Shown: in pieces, positions 45,701-56,492 of the stretch | Layout: each line of letters starts with the position of its first letter | Position numbering within the stretch: the first letter of the stretch is position 1 | Assembly (NCBI RefSeq): GCF_000003815.2 | Contig: NC_049989.1 | Span: 7,793,650-7,855,649, forward strand | Source: Branchiostoma floridae | Taxonomy: Eukaryota; Chordata; Leptocardii; Amphioxiformes; Branchiostomatidae | DNA: 62,000 nt | Direction of reading: 5' to 3' | Notes under the pieces: model-generated | Seen by the model: only the letters and a program-made list of their open reading frames with translations | What the model was told of the DNA's origin: nothing | Databases searched by the model: none | Program-made: the position numbers and the translations under genes

Positions 45701-48700
45701 AATACACTACGAACGCACAGGAATAGAAAAGAGTTTTCATTCTGACGGCATTCTGGCTCATTTCTTCTCGTGTGAAGGGGATCTGGGGCCTATTTGGAAT
45801 TCCCCCCCGAATGGCCCCGAATGTGCCACGAATTTTGCAAATAATTCATTTCGACTGGTTCTGCTCGATTCCTGCTGCTTCGGTTTCAGTGTGAAGGCCC
45901 TATTAGTTAGGCATAACGTGCAATGAAACCCAATGACGTGGTGCTGTTACTGTTACCCATTATATTCTTAGTCTATTGCGCTCTGTTGATGATCCTCATT
46001 AACTCTTGGTGAGGTTTAAGATATGTTTTATGTAAATCAATAGAGAGGTGGATGGGCTAGTTGTTGGGTTGTTGAAAAACAACAACCCAATGCCTGTACC
46101 ATCTTTAACCAGGCACCGATGCAATTGAGTTTGTGCCATAAAGTCCGGAAGTCGTAAAAGCTTAATTGAGCAGTAGATCGAACATGTCACTACATCGGGA
46201 GTATGGTTGATTGGTGTAGTTTTGTTTTAATGGCCGAGTGATTAAGTGGTCTTGTAATGAATGTGGCATGATTGAAAAATAGGAGGTAATTGGTCAACCA
46301 TTTTCTGCTTAACTTAAACGTTATAGATATATTTGAGATTGACGTTTATCTGTTATGTTACTCATTAGAATGAATGAAATAAATTAGGATAGAATAGAAT
46401 AGGATAGAGTAAACTGAAATAGAAGAAAATCATCGCATCTTTCATCTAGACTACATTGGACGAAAAAAAAATATAAGACTTCCTACAAATCAGCATAAGA
46501 GAGAAACAGAATATTTGACAAAGAAGTCAATTATTCAGCACGATATTGCACTGTGCACGTCTTACCAGTCAGGCTTAACTGAACATAATTTTCACATTTC
46601 TCTAATCACGTCCACAGCGCACTACTGGCAGTATCCTGGGTCAGGTACGATTTCCCCTGCACGGGTGTGCCTGGCAAAGTACCCCGCTGGTTTTCCGGCC
46701 ATCGACATCGTTAGTTTCCTGACACTGAGACTGATCGTACCCCCGAGACGCTACATGTACCGCTTGAGACCAATGCTGCGTTAAATGGCTGGAGACAACA
46801 TGTCCGCCTTATTGACACTCAGCCCCTGAATGATGTATCATGCTTACCCAAAGGCTACAGTTTGCGACGTAATTGACCCATTTTCCGTGAAAAATAATCT
46901 TCCAACACAAGGTCATTAAATCAATGGCTTTTTTCCAAAGCACGGTTTTGATTGAAAAATATCAAGTTTGTCGGCATTGTAGAAATCGTGACAATTTGTC
47001 TCCAAAAAAAGCGACCTAAGAGATGAAAAAAATCAATGTAAATCAAAATCCATCTACAGAAATTACGGAAGGCGCAATCATATCAGACATTGCTTCGTTG
47101 ATGCCATTGGGATATACACAGGTGTAAATGTTGGTATGGTTTAATTGTACCCACGGGAACGCCGACTGCCCATTAGGCCTGTTATGCAGTTTCTACAGTC
47201 AGCTCCCAGGGGGATGTGAGAAAGTTGGAAGCATGAGGGCAACTTTTGGATTGTGTCCAAACTAGCAAAACTTCCGGACCGACAAAACGTTACTTGCACA
47301 ACTCAAGATTTTCGCACAATACGATGGGGATAGATATATAACACAGTTAATGCCTTAAGACGCATTGTAATATATCATGACATCATAGTCATCCTTGCCA
47401 TGAATAGGCCCCGTCGATAGCAGTTATTTATGTATTCTTTTTGCTTGTAGTCGCACAATGTTGAGTTTTACTTCCAAGCCAGAGTAACGCTGATGGCCAG
47501 TGTGATAAACGCTCAGACAAGTAGATAAGAATCAACGCAAACCACGCTCTGCTCAAAAGAATCGATCTGCTTTATATCCTCGACTGTCTTGCCTCGGGAC
47601 AGGTTTCCGCACTATACAGACAAGTTTGACAGCTTTCATGTCTGTCACATCGCGCTTGATCTATCAATCCGCGCCTCGAGTTACCACAATACGACCTAAT
47701 TGCCCTGATGCGGCGAAACAAAAAGTTTTAGTGCCAACATTCTCGTGTAGGATTGGTCACCGACGGCTTTTATTGCCAGTACAGTACAATTTAAGTCCTT
47801 ACACTGTAAAACCTGGCCGAGAAAACACCTGGCGCAGGCAACCACCTGTTGTCAAAGGACACATTGAAACAGTCCATTTTTACATAAATTTTCCTCTCGA
47901 AGCAGCTTATTGTCTAACCCAACCAGCTACCACAAAGGGGCACCCACCTTCCACTAAACAACCAAAATTGATCGCCAGCATCTATTAGCCATTTTAGATG
48001 AGGATTTCTGCCGACACAGTTACACTGGGCTTGTTTTGTTTAGGTTAGTTATATCTTGGTAACTTTGAAAAGTCACCCAGAAAATGAAAATTACAAAAAA
48101 TCTCCTGTTTACCTTGTGTATTTTTCTAGTTTTTCACCTTCTAAGGAGGGTGAAGGTACCATGGGCAATCATCCGACCAACCAACCGACTCTTATATTAA
48201 GCCTTGGACAGGGTTGACTGTAACAGATACCGCTTTTCAGATGCTCAACGAACAAAATAGAGTTTTACAAACTTCATTGCGGTCTTGGAAGGGGCCATGT
48301 TAAAGCCAGTAGCTGGAGTCATTAAAGGAATTCCCTATAGTCCAATTAACGGAAGACAAATGTTGCATACAGCGTGACAGATCAACATATAATACAAAGA
48401 GCATCTTGTTAATACCTTAAGAGCTTATCAAAAGGCATAACATTTGTCAACCACGCCCCAGGTATCTCCGTTTGTGTCTACAAAAGAGGTAACGATCGAC
48501 CGGTGCGTTTCAGGCACTGCTTTTTCTTGTTAGCTACATGTTGTATTCATGGAAGGTGTACTGACTATATACTCGTTGAATTATGAAACAAAACATTTTT
48601 TTTAAATTTATTAAAGCGACTTTTTCAACATCCTAATCATTTATTCATAGACCTTCTAGTTTGGAGATGTTATGCTGGGCGAAATCTCAAAGGTTGCTAA

Positions 48701-51700
48701 GTATGAATCTAGACTATCGACATGCCTCCCCAAAAGGTAGAATGAAAAAAAAAATCGATTCAAATCGTATTATCAGTAAGCCCTCTTCCTAACAGCGACT
48801 CAGCTAACTGATAGCGTACAAGTCTGACACAACCATCCTGGTCTTCCCAACCTATACACATTCTCATTTTTCATAAGCCAGGCGTCTGGCAGCTTTCCAA
48901 GAAGAGAGACCTTTGAAAAATGCCATTGGGTATTGGTTTACCGAGATAATTAGATTGTTAGGGGCTAATGGCCAATGCGTGTTCATCTTTCACCAGGGTG
49001 CGGGTGTTCATTACTGGCCCTGATGATGGGGTATATATAGAGGTGGTGGATCAAGCCGTGATGAAGCGATTTGAAAGAGACACGATGTATAACGACTTCA
49101 TGGTACTGTTATACGGGCACAATCGGTGGTGTATTTTTCTCATCCATGATGCAAAATACTGTAAATGCTTTAAGTTCGCGGGGATTTAATTTCGCGGTAG
49201 CGGGGCAAGAACTGTTCGCGGTGGTTTTAAGTTCGCGATAGCACCATGCACTGTAATATCTTACTGCTATGGAACAATGTTTGCGGTGGTTTAAAGTCCG
49301 CGGTAAATTTGCAACGCGAAAACTGCAAACATAAAACCACCGCGAACATTTCTGCCCGAATGTTGCTTTTTTTCGTATTTTCATACTTGAATTACAGTTG
49401 AATTCAGTTTTGTTTGGGTGGAGATGGTCCAATTTGTACAAACGAGGGATACATTTGCATAATCAATGAGAAACCTTCACAATAAATCTATTGTTAAGTA
49501 TCACTGTTTTTTTCCGTGCACAGTTTGTTTTTTTCAGGCCAGAAGGCTTCCAGAAACTTACACAATCAGAAAACCTATATACAATCAGAAAAAAATCAAA
49601 ACTTCCCACAAAAACGCCTGTTATGAAGGCCAGTAAAATACATGTACTAAGAGCTTTAAATTTATGAAATCAAACCTTCCAACAAGACTGTGAAATGGAG
49701 TAAAGGTAATCGATTGCAATACGCCTCCTCCTTCTCACTACAAGTGAGATAATATTGTTGGTTCCGCTGCAAATTGTCATCGAAGCCATATTCTAGTTCC
49801 GAATGCACAAACCACAATTATGGTGATACTAAGTTCTTATGATTACACATATATGTTAATAAACGCCGATAAAGCCCATCGGGTCTTCTTGATTTATTCA
49901 GTTTCAATATCTTCATAACAAAATTCTCCAGAAACAAGCAACAAGTCATCATCTTGAGGACTTGTTATCTATCTTCCATTCGCTTCTCAATATCTTTATT
50001 GCATTTCTCCAATCTAATTTTCCTTGTGCTCATAAAATCAATCTGTATGCACGATGTATGTACATTTATCACCTGCGCGATACAACATGTGTGTACACTA
50101 CATTTCGTATGATTTGGTTGTCGTATTAGCAAGGAGCTTAAAAGCTCCTTGGTATTAGATATTTCGGAAAAACCATTGTTATCACAAATCCTACAGCCAT
50201 ACCGCGCTTGCATATCACCATTTTGTTGCTCAAATTGAACGTCAGTAGATTGAATCAAGGAACAAAGTATCGAAAACAGCAAAGTTTATAAACCTTTCGG
50301 CATTTTGTCTAATGTTTTGTCTATTGGAGCCATGTAACACTTTGGAAGGTACATGGAGTTGATGAGGAAGTTTATTTGCACATGGAGTTGATGAGGAAGT
50401 TAATTTGCAAATTCTTGCCCGAGGGCTAATTGCAACATATATTGCATACATAAAATAAAAGACTTTGGTATAGATAATGGTGACAAGTGGAAGCAGGTGA
50501 CTATTATAGCAATAATATGGACTGCTGAGAGCTAGATACGATACAGAAACGTAAGGATGCTAAATACATCTTTAGGGCGATGTTAGCAGTAAACTCTCTG
50601 GTGGTTTCTTTACAAAATACGTTTCACGTGATATTTGATTCGACGCAACTTTTGCATGATAACAGAGGGAGCTGAATTTAACGACAATGATCTGCCTGAA
50701 TGTAAAGAAAAGGTTTGGTCTGTGTTGATAACGAGCTAGTCTGTATTCATGTATACCACCAACAAAATAACGAAATCTAGATGCGGGTTGTTTTTGCAAT
50801 GTTTGTAAACGACTGAAATACTGATCTATGATATTAGGATTTTGGGTTATATTCATTGTTCCTACCGAACTCCAACATGCAGGAGAAATATTGTCTGATT
50901 TTAGTTTTGAACTTTTTTCCGAATTGTTCCGCACGATTAGATCGAGGTCATGATCCATATCTGCCATGTATATTGGAACCCCTTAAGGAAAGGTCACAAT
51001 GGCGGAAATACGATTCGTCAGCAAGGCGAATGTGGGAGTACCAGCGGCTTGATGGATGATTAGACTTCCCCGTGAGGCAAAGGTAGCTCCAGCAGGATTA
51101 AGCTTAAGTCTAATGTGTGTAAATTTAGACTTCCAAAGGCAAGAATTGATGATGTCTGCCAAATAAGCTCCAGATATGTTATTTCCTGGGAGACTTATGA
51201 CGTTAATTTCATGGGATAAGTTCTTGGTTGCATGTCTAAAACTACAGGGAATAACGTCTTGCCAATTGCTTATAATGCTTATAAGTCTGCAATAACACTG
51301 AATTTGATCGTAGATATTCAGTATTCTTGCAGAAATAACTTAGACTGTCGTCTGTCCCTTTTCTTGTTTCATTTCACAAAAATCGATGGTTGTTTTAAGA
51401 AGGCCTATTTTTTTCCAATTGAACTTGTCTGTACCGAACTCATGTAGGGGTAACATGTGAAAATTGTTCCAAATAAGGTGAATAATGTAAGAAAGAAAGA
51501 TGATGACCCCAAATTGAGCAGAGTAAATATTACAGATTGGTCAAAATGAGGTGACTGATTGCTACTATATGTTAAGCCAGACAAAGGCGAACCAAGTGTT
51601 TTTTTTTCTTGACGATATTTTTTGCCGCCTAAGTATCTATTAACCCTATTTTGGTAGATGCTTGCTATACGTCATTTCAGAGCATATCGAACGCTATTAT

Positions 51701-54528
51701 GTATTATTGCCAAAAACTGCATTGCGATTTATCTTCCGCACATATCATTGTGATCCACAGTATGGGATAACAAACAAAAGTAATGAAAGGCGCACAGAGG
51801 AGCTTAAGTGGCTATTCGAACTACAGCTCGTCATATGTCAGAACATAAAGTAATGGAAATATCTCTGATCGCCAAATGGACTACGGGAGCCTATCTGAGT
51901 TGTTGACCATCGATCGCAAGTAAAACATATTGCTGACATCTAGACTTTATTGATGTACATTACGACTGCAAAGATTCCGAATTGAGTAAGGCCTATCTTG
52001 ACTCCTACTCATTTCTAGATGTATAGATACTTCTGAGTGGATTGAAAGAAGTCCGGATTGCTATAATCAGCTGCAACATTGTGACGTGAAGGAGCAAAGA
52101 TGTATGAATAAAAGTAGCTACGCACAGCGTCTTGCATCAATTGATGCATGAAAAGAAGTCTAATTTAGTAGAGGTGCCATGCAAGACGCATATATAACTC
52201 AATAAAGATCTACGTTACGGTGCTGGAGGTGACGAAATTGCAGTCGCAAAATTCAATTTATTTTCTTCCGTAGGAAAGGTTATCAATGTCATCGCCTTGT
52301 CATAAAACAAGCCACTGCAGATATCATAAAAATGACACGCACGGCCCAACTTTTCACATGAAAAACGCTACTGAGCTGGAAAGAAACGTGATGCAATTTA
52401 GAAATATATTGCTTCAAACTGCTACTCTATATCTGTATCTGTATGACGATATGGCCACCCTCTGGCGTAACGGCAGTTAAAGTTACTTTCCAAATCATAC
52501 TTTCTTGCAATTCGAACATATTTCTGTAGTAACAAACCTGATGAAAGTTCACTTGTACCTGATAAGTTATCGCAGGGTCTCCATCATATCTCGTTGTTCA
52601 GCAATTTTGGCATCATGATTTACCTGCTACGCTAGAAAGTAATAAGAAACGCATACTATCTTATCTTGGTTGGAGCACTGATGTATCGAGAAAGTGAGTT
52701 CTCAGTTTACCGTGGAAGACCAGAGAAGATATGATACTCGCACAACTGCCCGACTGGGACCGATTTCTGGTAGAGTTATATCTTTATGGTTTCAAACAAG
52801 AGTCAAGATGGCGATAAGGTCTGGCGATCATATGGAGGAGATATTGCCTCTGATGCACAAAAGGTCAAAGATTACAATCGTTTTCAGGCTGGTGCCATCC
52901 TCTGTAGAAAGCGTTCGCTTGCTAACCAGTGATAGCATGCGGAAAGATTAGCCCAGCGGTTACCTATGGAGCATGGTACCCACTATAATCGTTTTCAGTG
53001 CCTTTCTTCTCAATTTTGTGGTCTTAGTAAGAGGACGGATTTTTGTAGATCTGCATGCGGTGCGGTCTGAATTGGATTTCTGCTCCTTTTATTAAACAAT
53101 AAAAGTATCAATTACATCTATGTTCTCTAATTTCTGCTAGTATAATAGATAGTACAATTACAAATTGTCTTAAAAGACCTCTATCCGAGAGCCCGTGTGA
53201 CTTACCTAGAATGGCGGCTGTCCTTGGTGCTGAAGGTGGTGTGATTATTGCGCGCTTAACCCAGATTCAACTTTTCCTGTGAATAATGCTGTACCTGCAG
53301 AATACTGTTATACTGTGTTAAGTTCATTCATAAAATATGTGAACATTTCTAACTACCCTTAAGTAACTGGTTATTTCATGCATCATGGATGATAAGAATT
53401 CCATGTCTCCATTAGATTTGCAAGATACTGAACGACACGGTGAAGACGACAACATATGTCTCAGTTTATCAATGAAACCTCTCTCATCTCATCTCCTCAG
53501 GTTGACGAACTGAGACAGGCTATTGAAGAAGCGGACCTGCTACCGGCCGGAGAGGATGAGGCCAACGAAGAAGGTACAACAAAACGTTTGCGCGAACATT
53601 GTGTGAACGCTGCTTCGTTTGACGTCCGGCGCGTCTTTCATGTCTTATTGTCTCGTTCTTTCACGTTACGTCTAAATCGTCCTTGTCTTCAGTCTGCTGT
53701 ATATGATGTTGTTCATAATGTCTTTGACCAACACAACTTTGATTGGCCGTTTCCTTCAGTGACACCTACTCATGGTTATTTGCAAATTTTCCTGTTCCGT
53801 CAGCAACTACGGAAAATGTTACCGAGTGTCCAAAACGTGATCTAAGCACAAGAAGTATCTCCGGGTTCGCTTGGATATATGGCATGTATGCAAAAGGGTT
53901 TTTATGACGTCCATTCTACCAGTGAACCTGCCTCCTGCTGTGGTGCTTTAATAGCTATTTGGTTCAAGAGCCATGGAAACATAGAAGCGGAGATGGGCAC
54001 AGCCCCATACAACGAAATATGTGAAAAGGATTGCATCATCTATTGCGATGTCCATGGTCACGGTGTTCGGACATGTCGGTAACATGTTCTGTCCTATGTG
54101 CTCATCCTGTCGTGTTGTCCTGTGTGTTTAGTCTTTCTCTTTCTTCTCTCTGCTCTGTGTTCTGCAGAAGTAGACCTGCCATTCAACAATGACCCGATCG
54201 GAGAGGTCGCCCGCCGCAACTTATGCGCCAGTCTGAGGGCGCGCCATACTATTCCGCAGTGCAGAAAGTTTGGCCGCCGCTAGATGGCACCCCGTAACAG
54301 GGCGTACTTGTTAGGACAGGTACTAACCGTCGGTGTTACCTGCCACAGCTATAAATCACGTTGTCTTTACTTATCGTCATCTATATATTCTCATGTGCAT
54401 GTCTAGTGCCCGACCTCCCCTTCGAAAGCGATACTATGAGCGAGATAGAGCGCCGCAACATGTGCAGAAACAACCCCAAGGCTCGCAAGATGCCGCAGTG
54501 CAGACGGTTCAGAGTGGGGCGCCGGTAA
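42744..54528 (+). CDS. secreted neuropeptide-like precursor with two alternative terminal exons
   Basis: I do not recognise the family. Exon 1 (42744-42848) encodes MARLAVFVLAGLCVVTLLLN, then QVTARA and VDKAELLQK: a signal peptide with likely cleavage after ARA near residue 26. Exon 2 (53501-53573) encodes an acidic spacer, VDELRQAIEEADLL..., ending in phase 1. Two possible last exons follow, 54168-54283 and 54407-54528. Both start in the matching phase with AG acceptors and end in their own stop, giving 97- and 99-residue precursors. Each ends with a dibasic site, an 18- or 20-residue peptide with two cysteines spaced by 11, then G-R-R stop, the signal for C-terminal amidation. No other cysteines follow the signal peptide, so one disulfide loop is expected. 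Intron 1 is 10.65 kb. Candidate poly(A) signal at 55530. The role is inferred from architecture: a hormone, neuropeptide or antimicrobial peptide. Confidence 0.8.
45320..45901. mobile_element. foldback/MITE with GGGCCTTCACAC-type ends in peptide-gene intron 1
   Basis: The left end GCCCCCTTCACACGAGAG recurs inverted both at about 45764-45780 (TCTCGTGTGAAGGGG) and at 45889-45901 (GTGTGAAGGCCC). The left 240 bases and the following segment are imperfect reverse complements rich in 'gaattc', 'cattc' and 'ttctattcctg' blocks. No coding capacity; some open frames over it are spurious. Confidence 0.7.
46372..46432. repeat. AATAGGATAG-type pentanucleotide microsatellite
   Basis: Imperfect five-base repeats (ATAGA/ATAGG) in intron 1 of the peptide gene. 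Confidence 0.6.
49149..49355 (+). mobile_element. TTCGCGG-type MITE, copy 2 (peptide-gene intron 1)
   Basis: It starts 'tactgtaaatgctttaagtt' with 'cgcggggatttaatttcgcgg' and ends 'ccaccgcgaacatttctg'. It is collinear over its length with the reverse complement of 14049-14250. Internal TTCGCGGT/ACCGCGAA inverted blocks indicate a non-autonomous DNA element. Confidence 0.8.
50345..50411. repeat. 32-bp tandem duplication
   Basis: ACATGGAGTTGATGAGGAAG plus 'tttatttgc' is present twice in succession with one substitution. Confidence 0.85.
52127..52190. repeat. small inverted repeat with inner palindrome
   Basis: GCGTCTTGCAT pairs with ATGCAAGACGC about 40 bases later, and TGCATCAATTGATGCA inside the left part is a perfect 16-base palindrome. 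No function evident. It lies in intron 1 of the peptide gene. Confidence 0.6.
54168..54283 (+). CDS. alternative terminal exon 3a of the peptide precursor
   Basis: Preceded by a strong pyrimidine-rich acceptor (CTTTCTCTTTCTTCTCTC...TGCAG). Joined to exon 2 it reads E-V-D-L-P-F-N-N-D-P and onward. After the dibasic A-R-R it gives the mature candidate NLCASLRARHTIPQCRKF, then G-R-R and TAG. Processing at R-R and amidation through the Gly would leave an 18-residue peptide ending Arg-Lys-Phe-amide with a Cys3-Cys15 loop. Confidence 0.78.
54407..54528 (+). CDS. alternative terminal exon 3b of the peptide precursor
   Basis: Homologous to exon 3a: 18 of about 37 residues match, including D-L-P-F, R-R-N, both cysteines, P-Q-C-R, F and the final G-R-R. 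Joined to exon 2 in the same phase it gives V-P-D-L-P-F-E-S-D and the mature candidate NMCRNNPKARKMPQCRRFRV, then G-R-R and TAA. Its acceptor (TGCATGTCTAG) has a poorer pyrimidine tract than 3a. Used only if 3a is skipped, because 3a carries a stop. Confidence 0.75.
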
Positions 54529-55529
54529 ACCGCCTGGGAGACTCTCAACCGGACAGAACGCTGGGACCTTCGACTCTCCTCACAACAGAGTGCGTATATA
54601 TGTTGGAAATATTGTGTTCAAATTTTCACGACTGCCAAGTATGTGTGTTCGAGCAGTGTTAAGCCTACATTTCCACAGCTAATATTTGTAAACTGGACAA
54701 AATTGGACCAAAATGTTTCTAGTGGCAGTCGTAAGAAATTGCAAAATTTAACACTTCATTTCTGACTGTTTGGATGTTGTCTTTGGTCGCTGTTGTTTTG
54801 GATGCTTCTCAGGAAGCAACAGAGGAGAGAGGAACGTCCTTTGCGTCAACTTCATGGAACATAGCTGGAACTAGAAATATGTCTTGTAAACAAATGTACA
54901 ATAGAAAATTGTTATAGATGCAAAGATTGTGAGTAGTTTCTTGGCCACAGATGTGTAAGTAATAGTTCATCCCTGATATCCCTATCTTAATTTGCACATT
55001 TCACATATACAGCATAACTTGCGGTCAATGGTAAGATAAGGGATCTTGCTGTTACTGATCTAGGTGATTTTGATGAAGACAGCATAGCTAAGATAACAGC
55101 AACCAGGTATACGTTACAGCATAATCTGATCCATTATCAATTCTTAAAAATCAGCTAAACATCTGATGAAAGATCTACCAGCATTAAACATTTAAAAGTA
55201 GATTACATCCAAGTCTCTTCAAAAATTGGGCAGTAAACCAATCAGTAGGCAACACCAGTAAATGGCTTAATGGCAGAGTTTGCTTTGCTCTATGTAGTTT
55301 TATTACCAGTAGATTACAACTAGATACGACCTGGTAATCTTTTCGGAAAATGAACATGTCATTTGATTTGGAAACTTTCCATACAACAGATGTCAAAGAG
55401 TCTGGATGCACCAACCAAGCTGTTACTCAACATTGTTCAAGTTTCACAGGGGGCACTTGTTTCAAAAGATGATGAGTACAACCATCATCATTGTTTTGCT
55501 TCTGTATCTGATGTGTGTTGACAATGTGT

Positions 55530-55535
55530 AATAAA
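55530..55535 (+). terminator. candidate polyadenylation signal of the peptide gene
   Basis: AATAAA about 1.0 kb after the exon 3b stop, followed by a T/G-rich stretch (TTTTGTGTGTGTTTCC) 18 bases on, as expected for a cleavage site. Confidence 0.5.
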
Positions 55536-56212
55536 TAGTTGTCATGTGACATTTTGTGTGTGTTTCCTTTTATTCCTTCAATCTAGAATGAAATGCTTCC
55601 TTCACCAATATACTGGCATAAGTATCATTCATTTGTTATTTCTGTATAGTGTGGACCTATGTCATGATAACAGAGTCCATACTACCTTAATCTATGGCAG
55701 ATAAAATATGACACAGTAATCACAGATTTGTATAATTGCAAAACACATGATAAGCATAAATCTAGCATTGGGACAAATGCTCAATAGATCCTAGTTACTT
55801 ACATATGAAATGCCACCAATACTCATTAAACATTAGTTAATCATGTAAATCAATGCTCATTAAATACTACTTACCATGTGCTATGTATATATGAATACAT
55901 AAGTATGAATGTGGACTGGCCCATGTCAAGTTCCACACTACTCCCAGGTTTACAAGCACTAGCTACCTTCAGGTAGTACATAAAAAATAATAAACATACG
56001 ATAACGGAAACTTTCAGCCCTTTTTTAAACTTATTCACATTAGTAGCCCTGGTACTTAACCCATGAATGTACGGTATATATCATTGTAAGGGGCACTAAA
56101 CAAGCTTTCCAAATGATATACTGCTTAATCAGTGTATAACACAATGCAGCTAATACACTGTTCATGGAGATATAATCAACCTAAATGAAGTTTCCAAACT
56201 TTCTGTATTGAG

Positions 56213-56218
56213 TTTATT
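56213..56218 (-). terminator. candidate EMG1 polyadenylation signal
   Basis: TTTATT on the plus strand reads AATAAA on the minus strand, about 275 bases past the EMG1 stop. The EMG1 and peptide-gene transcripts would then end tail-to-tail about 650 bases apart. Confidence 0.45.
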
Positions 56219-56492
56219 TTCAATGCCCTTTTTGCAAGTTGGGAATATCAAAAAGAAATTCTTCAATTCATAATTCCCCAATAGAAATATAAGTTCTATG
56301 TTGCCAAAAGTTAAAAAAGAGAACGCTATCTTACAATATCCATAGCAAAGCTGTGGGCTTTGGTTCTATTAATAAATCAACTATCAGTACATCAACTAAA
56401 GAAGGCAAGTCATACAAACTTCATCCTTCAGCCACTCTCATACTGAAGCTCTACCTCACAATAGCAAGGATCTCAGCACATGTCAATCCTAG

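Noticed and set aside
45450-45926. ORFs on both strands of 103-129 codons
   Set aside because: They lie within the foldback element, whose palindromic structure explains paired open frames.
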